Source: Conoideocrella luteorostrata
Lineage: Eukaryota; Ascomycota; Sordariomycetes; Hypocreales; Clavicipitaceae
Assembly: GCA_032433595.1 (NCBI GenBank)
Contig: JASWJB010000257.1
Coordinates: 1-64,000, forward strand
DNA length: 64,000 bases
Reading direction: 5' to 3'
The position numbers were made by a program, and so were the translations under genes. Of this stretch, positions 12,025 to 23,230 are shown one piece after another; within the stretch, counting starts at the first letter, position 1, and each line of letters starts with the position of its first letter. The notes beneath the pieces were generated by a model. That model was not told where the DNA came from, ran no database searches, and worked only from the letters and a program-made list of their open reading frames with translations.

Positions 12025-13544
12025 TTACTGCCCAATTTTTTTCATGTTGCCCTCTTGATCCCAGTAAAATCCTTTTGTATGAAGTCTAAAGAGCAGAGCC
12101 ATAAGAGCGGCGGTATCTGTACGGTAGAATAATCAACATTCCAGAACATAACTCTGTGGAGGATTTCGTCTTTATCAGACACCTACCAGCATTATTGGGG
12201 GTTTTGGCTAGTTGACAGCCCAACCAGCCGTAGCAGTATCTTTTATCTGGAAGATCTCCGAGCCGACCTCCCTGGTGCGTGTGCATAAGCTGGTAAAGGT
12301 TACGTTAGTTTCATAGTTAATCCATGTACGTGTACCATAGCAATCGAGTTCGTCCGCCCAATTGTCCTACCTCGTGCAGCATAGTTTTTGAGAAAGAATG
12401 CTCGAATGCCCAAACTGGCTTGACCCTTTTCTCGGCAGCATCTTCCTCGAATTCTTCCGTCTGGACGAAATCGACCAACTGATCAAATGACATCCACTTC
12501 CATTTCGTGCTTGCTTCCTCGACAGCCCAGGTACAGATATTAATCATCGATTGACCGTTCATGGCAGTATGACGCACGGGATCTTTTCCTTTGTTGAGTA
12601 CATCAGATGTTTTACAGCTGGCTTTGATGGGATCTGGTAGGCTCTTGTCGTTTTTCAATTTTTCAGCCTGCTCGAGCCCTATGTAGCAAACGTTGTGTAA
12701 ACGATTTACCTTACTTAAGCCACGGAAAATTCTGCCATTCCAGGCTGCATTTGAAACCTCTTCCGATCCTTTATCTGGAAGTGGTGAGAATCGCTCTGTG
12801 TCACAATAGAAACCCTGCCGAAATAGCTGTCAGCACTAAACGTATACGGCTTGTGTAGACCGATAACATAGGGATGGAGAGAGATTTACGGGTCAATTCT
12901 AGATACATACCACGTGTAAGTTGCTATTTCTTGTTACCCACTCACGGCTCAGTGGGTCGACGCTGACCTGTATAATATTTTTTTTTTGCTTTACGGTCGT
13001 GAATGTAGGAGTCTTCGGAAATGCTGTTATATTTTCTAGCGTCACTGCAAGAGCATATGAACATTAGTTGAGCGCTACCTTTTCGTGGGTTAACAAGTTA
13101 AGAGACGGCGACAACTTGAGATTCATACGCTTTATCATGCCCAAGTTTTTCCGTAGCTCCTTATCGTCACTGGAACCAGAAAAAAAGCCCTTGGATATTT
13201 CTTTCAAGTGTTTATATTTCTGATCGTTAATGTTTTTCAGAAAGTCTTGAAGGACTGGAAGAGCCTTTTCAGCAGTTTCAATGCCTTGCCCGATGGAAGA
13301 TTCAAGCGCCTTGTATTCACTCTCGGTCCGCATCTCTTCTGATAGAGCATTAGCTAGCATTCGAGCGAAGTTGGATGACACACCATGATGTTCGTAGTAA
13401 AATGGAACAGAAGTACTGACTGCACTTTGAAGATATAGCCCACTCTATCTTGTCCTCTGGTTTATTTTGGCCTTTGTCTCGCGGTTCTATGCCCGCGGCA
13501 CAATAGTGTAGTAGGACAATGAGGGGAAGAAATACGAGTCTCAT
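12025..13544 (-). CDS. secreted HExxH (aspzincin/deuterolysin-like) metallopeptidase-like protein
   Basis: Exons read on the minus strand: ?-13129, 13044-12911, 12826-12715, 12678-12371, 12289-12187 and 12116-12025; each of these five introns restores the frame. The fifth splice joins TMLHE to LMHTH and creates HELMH, a zinc-binding HExxH motif that is invisible in unspliced DNA. It is followed by GDLPDKRYCYGWLGC and, after the last splice, KTPNNADTAALMALLF. This resembles the YG...C..LA..P..NAD ending of M35-type (aspzincin) peptidases. A good signal peptide (MRLVFLPLIVLLHYCAA) begins at 13544. However, the link from this frame to the next coding frame (about 13440-13390) changes phase, and I could not find a convincing intron there, so the 5' part may be mis-modelled or frameshifted. 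A family with remote similarity to M35 is the best reading; activity is not shown. Confidence 0.6.
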
Positions 13545-14439
13545 CTTGTTGGAACGTGTCGCAGAATGCTGCGATATAAATGCCGGGCTCCTACAATATC
13601 AATTCACATGAATTTCGTACAGAGAAGAGAGAAGACCCGACGTAAATATACACCAAGGCACCGGAACATATTTTACAACGCAGGAGTGTCGTCACTTGGA
13701 GATCCAGCACGAGCCACTTTGAACTCGGAGAGAACAGTGATTACTGTGTGTGCTCCCGCGGGCGCGAGTGCATGTGAAAATAATGAATGGATTCGTACCC
13801 ATGTCCGCAGTTGAGATAACACCACAAGAATGCAACGTACCAACGGCCGAAGGATCAAAAAGGAGGAGTGTGGCGTAGCAGATAACAGACCGTGGATTCA
13901 TGCAATACTCCACATCGGTGTCTATTTTTATATTTCCCAAGGGCATAAGGGTGAGGTCTGAAGACCATGCCGCTTTATTTGTAGTAAGAATAGTGTACGT
14001 CATAGTTCAATTATGCCGTGTAGACAAAGTGTAAGAAAGGAATATGAACTAAGCCCCCTTCTCCGAAAATTGACCGCTTAAGACAGCGCCGCCCAGGGGA
14101 GACTAATTGCATAGGCATGTAGAGCTATAGTTGTTGGATCAATGTGTGTCGTACTATACTTATTACTTGGATAACATGACGTATGCAGAGTGCAGTCAAT
14201 GCACAGTCAGGCTTATCGTGTCATTACTGAACGGCTCTTGCTACCAGTCTAGCTTGGCTCCCCTTGTTGGGTCGGTGCTGCTGCATCTGCTGACTACATG
14301 CAGGAGCGCGCATGGGGCCACGGTTTTCTTCCTTCTCCCCTCTCCCCTCTCCCCTATCCCGCTTTTCCCCTCTCCTCTTTCCACTCCGCACAAACCCTCT
14401 ACTTCCAACCCACCTCAACTCGTTCGCAAGTTAGCTCCA
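13545..14439. other. intergenic, no gene seen
   Basis: Divergent promoter region between the metallopeptidase-like gene and the F-box gene. A pyrimidine-rich tract (CCCCTCTCC repeats, 14330-14375) lies just upstream of the F-box start codon and probably forms part of its leader or core promoter. Confidence 0.35.
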
Positions 14440-15797
14440 ATGGCGACCTCTCTTCTACAACTGCCCAACGAACTGCTAGCCCAAATTCTAGGGCTGGCCA
14501 TTTCGGGCGAAGAACTATGTCTTCAACCTTTACCAACGTACACATGCCGCCGTTTCTACCTTCTAGGCATGCCTATTCTCTACGGCTATCTAAACTTGAG
14601 GAAGATAAACTGCATTGATTCGCCGAGGATTATTCAACTTTTGCTGCGAACGTTTCATGAAACCCCATCACTTGGCCATAACTGTCGCGAACTTGCAGTC
14701 CAAATTGTTGATCCTTGGCGTCATGTCAGTTCACCATCGTCTCAATATCCCGACTTTGCTACTTTGAAACAGTTATGTTATGCGCTGCCGAATGTTAATA
14801 GGCTTGACGTGCACTATGGATTCTACGAGGAATTGAATACACAGACATGGAACTTTATTCAGTATTGTCTGGGCATTATGTCTTCTCTCAGCCATATCGA
14901 ATTGACCGCCGGTGATGAACCTGGACCGGAAGTAGCCAAAGTGATGAAATATCTTAACACGCCTACACTACGCCGCCTGACCCTGACAGGCTCAGCAGGA
15001 AAAACCGAGTTTTCAGATGACGAAATAGCGGTGCGTGATGCATTTTAGATGGACTTGATCTTCAGGAATGTCTTGAATCTAACATCTATTCCCAGAATAT
15101 TCAGAAGTCCAACATCACTGCGATCCACTTGGTTGACTTTCGCGATTCGGCTGCATCAGCAATTCATCTGGTGAACAATTGGCCAAAGGCGCTCGAGGAA
15201 CTCATATTGACTGAAGTCATCTGCGATCCTTATACACACACAGATGTAGAGCTCGTGAAGTCCATGCTTAGCAAGCAGCAAGCTTTTCTTAAGGTACTGA
15301 ACCTTGGCGGTACGCGTTATTATTGGCGCGGAAAGTGCCTTGATCTCTCCAACTTTAAAGCTCTGCAACGACTGACACTATCTCAATGGGCTAATGATAC
15401 GCCATCGGGGACGATTCTTCAAGATGTAATCAGCTCCGTATTTGCCGCCCCAGCTCTAAAAACATTTACCTGGGACTTCAGCAGCCTAAGTGAAGACACG
15501 GAAGACTGGAATGCATTTGGACCTCTGGAAGAACAGTTCCTACAAGGGCTAGTCAAATCAGTGGCCCTAGATAGAATTCATATTGTCTTCGAACCTGATG
15601 CCTGGGACAAAAAGATAGATGATGGTTATCCATGGGATAAGATAGACGAACTGGCGAGTAAAGTTCAAAAAACCCGTATTACATATAGCAAACCTACTAT
15701 TTCTCGTAGCGACTGGCTGGCACAGACTTTTACGTTTTTGAGCGTCTACGGACCGGAACTGGAACGGCTTCAAAAGGGAACAGCATGGGTTGAATAA
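14440..15797 (+). CDS. F-box-like protein
   Basis: Two exons, 14440-15030 and 15096-15797, with a 65-nt intron (GTGCGT...CCCAG) in phase 0, giving 430 residues. The N-terminus (LLQLPNELLAQILGLA... YTCRRFYLLGMPILY) is a typical fungal F-box: LPxELLxxIL followed by a Cys-Arg/Phe helix. The remainder resembles a degenerate leucine-rich-repeat region (LSHIELTAG, LRRLTLTGS, LEELILTEV, LKVLNLGG, LQRLTLS, LKTFTW). F-box proteins of this kind usually recruit targets to SCF ubiquitin ligases; the target is unknown. The frame is open upstream to 14131, but that part is low-complexity and begins before the pyrimidine tract, so the ATG at 14440 is preferred. Confidence 0.72.
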
Positions 15798-16668
15798 ATT
15801 TGGCGGCGACTCTGACGCCAATGGTCCCTTAGTGGTGTTGTAATAGGAGACCATAGATGGTTGAAATAGTTTCCTGAGCATACAACGATTCTGAAGACGA
15901 GTTCTAGCTACACTATCGCTGCGTGGCCTTTACTTCATTGTTCCAGTCTTTTCCACACGGCTAAATCGTGGTGCATCTGAATTGTCTCTAATATAGGCTA
16001 AATAGTTTATTTCTCGCTGTATCTACCAATAGCAAGAAATTATATTTGCTATTTTTTGGTAGCTCTGTAGCGAAATGAATTTACTGCTCGAAACTCTCCC
16101 ATACAGGATGTGGACGCTCGTTAAAGACAGAGGGCAGAAAGAAGTCATCCCCATTAATAGCCCCTTCTGTCAAGTATTTATTACGCTATAGAGTTAGTAT
16201 TCTAGGTAGTGAGTGTAGCATGCATAAAGCGCATGTGGAAAGAGGCCAAAACGGTCAACTTCGTAGCCACCCCAACTATTTCTAGATAGCCTTATACTAC
16301 TATGTCTTTCTGGTATCTTTGAGACCATGATATGTTTCCGTTTACTTTCTATATTCTGTGAGTTATTTACGTAAAAGCTAGACGACGCTAAAAGTTAGAG
16401 TTGGATTACAATGCTACTATTGAATAGTATACACAATAGCTATTTACGGCCACTATGTTCGGCTTTTAATAATATGGTTAGCGTAGGAAGCCATAGTAAC
16501 AGGGGCTGCAAAAAAATTGTCCAACATCCTAGTTGCTCCCTGTATCAGTGAAACCAGAATCGCTATTTTTATTGCCATCATAAATGTAGTAACGTCTCAA
16601 CATGCATGATAAGCAAGCATCATCCGGCTTACAGCATGAACAATGGTCCTGTTGGAATCCCTCGTCAA
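15798..16668. other. intergenic AT-rich DNA, no gene seen
   Basis: AT-rich, TpA-rich DNA with no usable open frame, consistent with RIP-type decay or neutral spacer. Confidence 0.35.
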
Positions 16669-16850
16669 GCAGCTCCAGGTTTACTACAGATTGTCTTACC
16701 AACAGTTAAATGGATTCAAATCCTTGATAAAGCAGCTCTAGGCTCACTGCAGATTGTTTTACCAAAATTTAAATGGATTCAAACAGCAAGCAGATCCAGG
16801 GTCAATGCAGATTGTCCTACCAACAGTTAAATGGATTCGCAGCCCTGCCA
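16669..16850 (+). repeat. three imperfect ~60-bp tandem units, probably decayed coding repeat
   Basis: Three units begin with GCAGCTCCAGG, GCAGCTCTAGG and GCAGATCCAGG at 16669, 16732 and 16790, each ending in TTAAATGGATTC. Spacings are 63 and 58 bp. In their own frames they encode LLQIVLPTVKWIQ, SLQIVLPKFKWIQ and SMQIVLPTVKWIR. The second spacing is not a multiple of three, so the frame breaks between units 2 and 3. This looks like a relic of a protein with a 21-residue repeat; I do not recognise the family. Confidence 0.5.
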
Positions 16851-17356
16851 GTGAATTGTTGGGTGTCACAGTGGGTGGAGTGTCTAGCAATCTACGGAAT
16901 TCCTATGATTCCTTGAGAGCGGAGTTACGTGGTGGACTAAATAAAGCGCATGTAAGCAAAGCTGACCAACGGCGTGTATGAACTAGCATATCGTCCATAA
17001 ACTAGTAATCATTCGAGTTGGCTGGCAACGCCTTGAATCCATGCATGGAGTGAGCAAAACATTCTGGGTCAATATGAAACAAGCTAATTCTACCGCATAG
17101 GGCTACAAACCGCATATGCGTAGCAGCACCTGTTGTTGGCATGATACCTATCGCAAGCTTACTACGTTGGCGGAGTGGGATAGGTAGCGCACATCACAAG
17201 ACAGCCAGCATAGGACGGAAGTGTGTCGTAAAGATAGAAATGCATATATACTTTAGTAGGACTAGCAAATCTCGTCTTTGTCTTCTATTCTTCTATTCCC
17301 TAGGAAAGTCACCGTCGTGGGCATTACGTGGTAGAATATACACTGTTGAGCTAACC
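16851..17356. other. spacer upstream of secreted protein gene
   Basis: Nothing recognisable. The last part is presumably the promoter of the gene starting at 17357. Confidence 0.3.
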
Positions 17357-19544
17357 ATGAAATTGATACTTACCCTTCTTCTCGTCACCTTTGCGGTATT
17401 CTGTTCTTCTGAGTCCCTGGACCTCGGCGATCTCAAGCAGTTTGAACCTAGATCGGTATGGTATACTTCCCAGAAAGAGAACAAGATTTTGGTCGTGACT
17501 AACTCCTCTTAGAACTTTGAAGCTCCAAAGTTAACGGGCAAGAAAATTTGGCTGTCCTATAGAGACGAAAACGATGATAGCCTTGACATAGTTGCATCAG
17601 ATGACGCCCAAAAAGAGATCCAGGCAATTTTCAAGGGTTGCGGCAAGAATATTGACAGCGCATGCTTCAACAAAGTCCGCTCTGCCGTCAGAGACCTACC
17701 TATAGAGTATGATAGCAAGCCCCCAAACCAAAAGCGTACCATCTTTGCGAAACTCTCCAAAACCTTCAAGCTACTCGGCAAAAAGGCTGGGAGCCCTCTT
17801 GCCGCCCTAGCAGAAGCCCTGGCACTAATTTGGACAATGAAATATCGAGACAACAATGGGGATCCTGGTATGAAAATGTTTCTCAAGGCGTCGGATGCCT
17901 CCAAACTTGATGAAACTGCCTCAAAAGATGGACCCCTCAAAGTCTCAGCCAATGGAAAGAATGAAATAACTATCACTTGGACGTCAACTGATGATAAATG
18001 CCCTAAAAAAAATGTCAGTGTGCAAAACTGGAATCTTCCACCGCAACTTACAGCTGTGTTCTGACTCGTCATGTGTCTAGCTTCTGTGTGGCGAGGCGAA
18101 GGGGAACGACTGTGAGATGCAAGACCCCGTTCCTGGTGGTGACGGGGACGTATTTTGTGCATCGGTAAGTTTCGGCTGACCCTTTAGATACATATGGCGC
18201 TCTTACGTAAGAAACAGGGTCCTTACAAGGGTTGCCCATGCTATGCGCCAACTCCGGAGTTTGGGTATAAAGTCCCTCCGGCGGACATGGAGAGTCTTAT
18301 ACGAATTGGAGATGTTCTGAGCAGGCTTGCCAAACCGGGCAGACAGAAGGCAGGACGTGCGGTTTGCAGCAATACGCTTGGTGGCTTTCCCGCCAATCTT
18401 TTCGGCGGCGCTTCTGGTACAAAGACAAAGGTTTATGAGACATTTTGCCATGACCTTCACCTAAACATCAATAAGGAAAACTTTAAGATGACTGTGGACG
18501 CCAGTGGCAAGCCAAAAGCGACTCCAAAAGGAAAACTAAGGATCCGGACTCCACCGCTCAATGGAGGGGATTACGATCAGTACAGCCTGGAACTTGAGTA
18601 TATGTTGACGCCGCAGGATCCCAAGGACTGCCCTCCCAGATGCAAGGAGGCTCTTGAAATATTGTCGACCGCGTGCAGCCGTAGGTTATCATTCTTCTTA
18701 TATTCTCGGCGTCTATATCCTGAACTGACTTAGCTAACAACGCACTTGTTACTAAGGTGACTCACAAATGGCTGCATCTGGTAAAATTCATAGTGGATGT
18801 GGCACCTTCACTTATACAGTTCTAAAGAAGGGTCAGACGAAACCCGCGCTACCTCAAGAGAGAAACTGTTACGGACTGATTCCGAATAAATACGCCGAGC
18901 GATCGTCCCTGGCAGACGTGATCGAGAATAAATTCTGCCCAGAAGCTGTCAAGCAGCAGCACCTTGACAATAATTCCGGCGCAATTTCTCGCATATACAA
19001 TCAAGGGACTCCTGAAGAGATCGGAATCGCAATCGAGTGGAAACCTGGCATGGATTTTAAACCCGACCAAAAGAGCTGCGTGGACAACCTGTTGGGTGGG
19101 TGTGTTGATGCGTGCGACGTGCCAGGTCAACCTCATCTTAAAAACCCTTATAATAGGAAGGGAGGTGGTGAATCTATAGTAGGGTCTGATAAAGGAAATG
19201 TGAGGTATGTAGTAGCGCCAAAAATTGTGCGCGCTATTCCCTACGATATCGCACCAGGAGCAGCTTGCTACAAAGACACCAGTAACGATGGTAATATGAT
19301 GTTGTATACCCTCTATGGAAGAGGAGGGGGGCTTACAAGCGACAAGGGGGCCTTGCTAAAATCGGTAATAAAGGAGATGATGGGCAAAGCTCCTGATCCC
19401 TTTGACTTTACGTACCATTATGAAAAGAAGGATGGTAATGATATTGAATGGAGAGTACACTTTGCCTACGAGCGGAAAATTCCCTTAGATTTTACAGATC
19501 GGGCTGGTATTAGATGCACACTTCGAGGGTTTTACATTTATTAA
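17357..19544 (+). CDS. secreted Cys-rich protein with killer-toxin/chitinase-tail-like C-terminus
   Basis: Five exons: 17357-17455, 17513-18013, 18081-18164, 18218-18680 and 18757-19544. All junctions are in phase, giving 644 residues. A clear signal peptide (MKLILTLLLVTFAVFCSSES) begins the protein. Cysteine pairs are frequent (for example KGCGKNIDSAC, CPCYAP, DCPPRCKEALEILSTACS). The block MAASGKIHSGCGTFTYTV, and later KSCVDNLLGGCVDACD followed by NPYNRKGGG, resembles the C-terminal region found after the GH18 domain in fungal class V chitinases related to yeast killer-toxin alpha subunits. No GH18 catalytic DxxDxDxE motif is present, so it is not a chitinase as seen. The biological role is unknown; a secreted interaction or antagonism protein is an inference. 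Confidence in the gene model is high; in the family link it is low to moderate. Confidence 0.65.
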
Positions 19545-20527
19545 GCCCTATAATGCTGCTATTGAAGGCCGAATGTATTTAAGCACTTGCTATAAAGGAA
19601 ACTAATTGCGGAGACCTTCCTATGCTTGTGCCGTAACATAAGCTGATATAAGAGGAAACATAATTTACATTGTTTACACGCTGCTCCGAGCATACCGACA
19701 TCTTTAATTCCATGTTGAAAATGTCGGAAGCAGCGGGTATGAGTTGAAGGAGGCACAATATAAATGTCATTTGCGTTATATTTAAATAGGCGACTAGTAC
19801 ATAGTCCGTATTTTAGCGCAAAACGTGCTTCAAGTTCGTTATAGCAATTAGTTAAGTTGATAAATATTTGTAACATGAAATCCCAATTCTCGCAATAAAA
19901 GCTGTTGATAATTGCGAGGCTTCCTTGAGGTTTACTCCGCCTCGTACTCCAAGTTGTATTTTTAGTCATTATTTAATATATATGTAGAGCGATCAGAAAG
20001 GTCAAGTTCAGAGTAACGGAGTAGTGCACACGAATGCAGCTCTCACGATAGCATTTCCAGATGTTGCATTAGTCGGTTGCGTCATGAAGTTGAACGTCTC
20101 GTGAAGGATTTGTTCGGCATTGACGTGATGCCGGTGATGGGGATTCGCCACCTAATTCTGGGACATGGTGTTAAGCTAACATCCAATACAATATCAAGCT
20201 GAGGAGACGTGACAAGAGTAAACCCACCTAATGTGGCAGTGGTCTCAAAAAGCATTAGCCAGAAGATTACTGAAATGGAGGTGCCCATGGGGAATCCCGA
20301 GATTTTAGAAGCAGCGACCAAACGAGCTTCACAGCGCACTTACTGCTGTTATTGTCGGAAGCGACAGTATGCAAGTGAATTGGAAGGGATAAAATGTATG
20401 TCAATTGATGAATGTGATTATTGATGATTGATTGTGATGCTCTTCTAATCCCTTCTACGATGCTTCCTTTATGCTTGCTTTCCTCCCTGCCTCTGGTACC
20501 CATTCCGAGCATTCTGGCATCGTAAGC
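19545..20527. other. intergenic, no gene seen
   Basis: AT-rich spacer. Short open frames at 20082-20512 have no recognisable motif. Confidence 0.3.
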
Positions 20528-21653
20528 TTACTCCTTTAGCTTCACCGAGTTCCCCCGGCTCCAGTCAGCATTAATAACCTCTCTCATCCGATAGTTGTTA
20601 GGGAAAAAGTCAAACTGAGGAACTACATGATACTGTTCCTCGCCCGAGAGCGAATAAAGCCGGATTTCGGACATGGCTCCTAAGATTGAATGTGGGGTTA
20701 ATGATGGCATTTTGCCAGTCCAAAACTTCCCAAACTCGAATTGTATCCAATTTTTTGCAAGGCCCCGACGGTCCGACTTCCTTCTCACTAACGCCGAAGG
20801 TGAACTCATCAGCCAGCTAACTGTTTGTACATGGATAGTGAACAGGTGAAGACTCCAGTGTCCGCACTGAATCTCTCTGCGTTCCGATGAATGAAAGATC
20901 TGGTCCTTGATTGAGCTCAATATTAAGAGATATATAGTACTTTGGTCACTTCATCGGCCGGTTATCGTCGTTTAAAGGCTAGTCTTCAGCACGACATCTT
21001 TTAGCTGTCTCCCTTTCTGGATCGCCGATTGACTGGCTTAGATCGCCTTTTCTAAGTTGGTCGCTATCCCATTTGATAAGCTTGCCGACTCCCTGCTGCT
21101 CGCTTTTTTGGTTGCCTCTGCAAATTCCACTGTTCGTCGATTTGTTCAGTGATCCAAGATGTCTAATGCATTTTACTGCGTGAATTCTCGCTTGTCAAAG
21201 TGAACTCGAACTTGATCCTGCTGGGATAGAAGCAAACACTCACCACGAGACGGTTTCGACTGCTTACAAAGGCTTCCCAATTGTCTATACTGCCAGAAAG
21301 GGCAGCTTGGGACGACTCTGTCAGGTACATGGTGTTGTCGTCGTCAATGGCTTCACCGGCGCCTTCGTCGGTGGTTCTAGCCTTGATCTTGGCTGCACGT
21401 TCATCGGTATCCATTGAAATGCAGTACGGATCCCGTTCGGCCTTTCTGTGCCTCTTCAGAGGCTTGTGCAGCACTTTATCCTCAAATTGCGCACCACTGC
21501 TGTTGGTATCTCCGTCATCCTCTCCGTCTGTCCTTTCATCAGTATCTTCGCGTGTGTTCGGACATGTAGCTTTGTATGTGCGTCTAGCGGTGAATTATCT
21601 ACCTTTCCACCACCAGAGAGACTAATAACTCGACTTTTACCCAAACTTTTCAT
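20528..21653 (-). other. possible minus-strand gene or gene remnant, unresolved
   Basis: Two minus-strand stretches have protein-like composition. The first, about 21590-21230, is acidic and hydrophilic (TDERTDGEDDGDTN, then DNTMYLTESSQAALSGS and DNWEAFVSSRNRLVV) and ends at a GTGAGT donor. The second, 20920-20528, contains WIQFEFGKFWTGKMP and EIRLYSLSGEEQYHVVPQFDF. They are in different frames, and I could not join them with convincing introns or find a plausible start. This may be a multi-exon gene of unknown family or a decayed one. Confidence 0.3.
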
Positions 21654-21856
21654 TGGTACAGGATGTGAAAACTCCTCTCCAGAACTTTCTTTTGCGAAAA
21701 GTTAGCCAATACCTACTTCGTTACAGTCATTTCCAGTATACGGAATTAGCAATAATAAGGGGGGAAAGCACTTAACAATTGCATTACATTACAAGAAAAA
21801 CAACTACTTGGAGGACTATTACATAGAAATCTTCTCTTCTCCCAAAGTCCAAAATC

Positions 21857-22906
21857 TCAAGCATGATTTCCTGCCACAGTATAGTCATAGGGGTGTGGCA
21901 CATTGTCGCTACATAACCACTCTATGAGCTGAATAACTGTCCTTTCATATGCCTTGCTACCACGATATTCAACTCGCCACCAACCCTTATAATCCATAAA
22001 AACAATTTTACTAACGTTTTTCGGATTGATATTCTCGTCTTGCATATCGTCGATTGAACACAGGGTGTATTGCCAAACTGATTTGTAGTCGTCCGTTTCC
22101 TTCGTTTCAGACGAGGGTGGCATTCCGAAAACGGCCACGAGTCGATAGAAAAGTAACTGGGACGAGATCCGCTTGGTTGCGCGAAAGCCTTCTGCATCGT
22201 GCGGCGTGCGACCAAGGAAAAGCGTGCTTAGCTGGAGGCCTGGCGTGTTCTTCGCGGTGTACAAAGAACCATCGTCCCAGAACACATATTCCGTGTCGAT
22301 ACCAGGTGATGATTTTTTGCTCTCCAGATTCCTTCTGTCAATAAATTCTTGAAGTCTTTCATATATATCAAAATTGCCATTTATCCATAACGATAAGAAG
22401 ATTCCCTTCACTCTATATGCATCAGCCCTAATATCAACGTGAAATGCATCCGGAAGCTCGTCCGATAGATCACAAAGTGCTTCACTTGGAGAAGCAAGGC
22501 CAGAACCAAGTACCCTTCTTTGTGAAGATGATTCTTGATCATCTTTGTTCGGTGAATCGTCCCCTGCGTCCGACGCAGGAAGGCCTCTTTTTAAAGATGA
22601 GTTTTGATAGCATTCGCTCGCTGAACTAACTATCTCTGGCACATTGTAGTCTCCAAAACCAGAACAGTCGCTGTCATATCGTTCTTCGTAAATCAGACGT
22701 GCAGTACCGAACGCCGTACCTCTATCCGCAGAGGGCAATTGATATCGCCAGCCGAATATCCTTTCCCATACTTGTGGGAGGATGGCATGGCGCTGCTTTG
22801 AGTCGCAATCATGCCAAATGAATCTTGAAAATTCCTCAAGATGTTCTTCAACCTGTTGCTCAGTAGGCTTGCTCGACGTTGAATCAATGGGTTTTGTTTC
22901 TTCCAT
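21857..22906 (-). CDS. hypothetical protein, 349 aa
   Basis: Intronless frame. I choose the ATG at 22906 (MEETKPIDSTSSKPTEQQ) over the one at 22984 because the upstream extension overlaps an LTR-like repeat starting near 22973. The N-terminal half includes a region rich in charge and aromatic residues (FSRFIWHDCDSKQRHAILPQVWERIFGWRY) and a Ser-rich linker. The C-terminal half is compact and well composed (LSLWINGNFDIYERLQEF, GLQLSTLFLGRTPHDAEGF, DYKGWWRVEYRGSKAYERT, LIEWLCSDNVPHPYDY). There is no signal peptide or membrane segment. I do not recognise the family; the fold may be an alpha/beta domain. Because an LTR lies about 65 bp upstream of the start codon, the promoter may be LTR-derived. 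Confidence 0.62.
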   Translation of the reverse strand: MEETKPIDSTSSKPTEQQVEEHLEEFSRFIWHDCDSKQRHAILPQVWERIFGWRYQLPSADRGTAFGTARLIYEERYDSDCSGFGDYNVPEIVSSASECYQNSSLKRGLPASDAGDDSPNKDDQESSSQRRVLGSGLASPSEALCDLSDELPDAFHVDIRADAYRVKGIFLSLWINGNFDIYERLQEFIDRRNLESKKSSPGIDTEYVFWDDGSLYTAKNTPGLQLSTLFLGRTPHDAEGFRATKRISSQLLFYRLVAVFGMPPSSETKETDDYKSVWQYTLCSIDDMQDENINPKNVSKIVFMDYKGWWRVEYRGSKAYERTVIQLIEWLCSDNVPHPYDYTVAGNHA

Positions 22907-22972
22907 GACTGGAGAGTAAGTTTGAAGTCTGGCCGTAGTGAGATGGAGAATTTTAGTAAAACAGAATACTAC

Positions 22973-23230
22973 TGTAGGAAGCACAGGGTTTCGGGTGACG
23001 AGGGTATCGATACCGGAAGGTGAAGCAAAACAATGTGCAAAACAGTTAAATTCATTCGTGACTTATCTAAGAGAGAAGAAGAAGAAGAAGAAGAAAGGGG
23101 AATGCCCCCCTAAAAGAGGCGCGCTAGGGTGGCCACGTGACCTTTGCCTACAATTGCTTGTATGCTTGACGATTGGTCCCACCGCGTCAAGCTCACTCTG
23201 TTCTTTGTCCGTGAATATCTTAGTCACCAC
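22973..23230 (+). mobile_element. diverged LTR-like repeat related to family 1 (copy D)
   Basis: Starts TGTAGGAAGCACAGGG and shares with the 11.4-kb LTRs the stretch TTATCTAAGAG followed by GAA repeats and the stretch AGGGTGGCCACGTGACC. Similarity is clearly lower than among copies A-C. I find no clean target duplication, so the right end (about 23230) is approximate. Confidence 0.45.
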
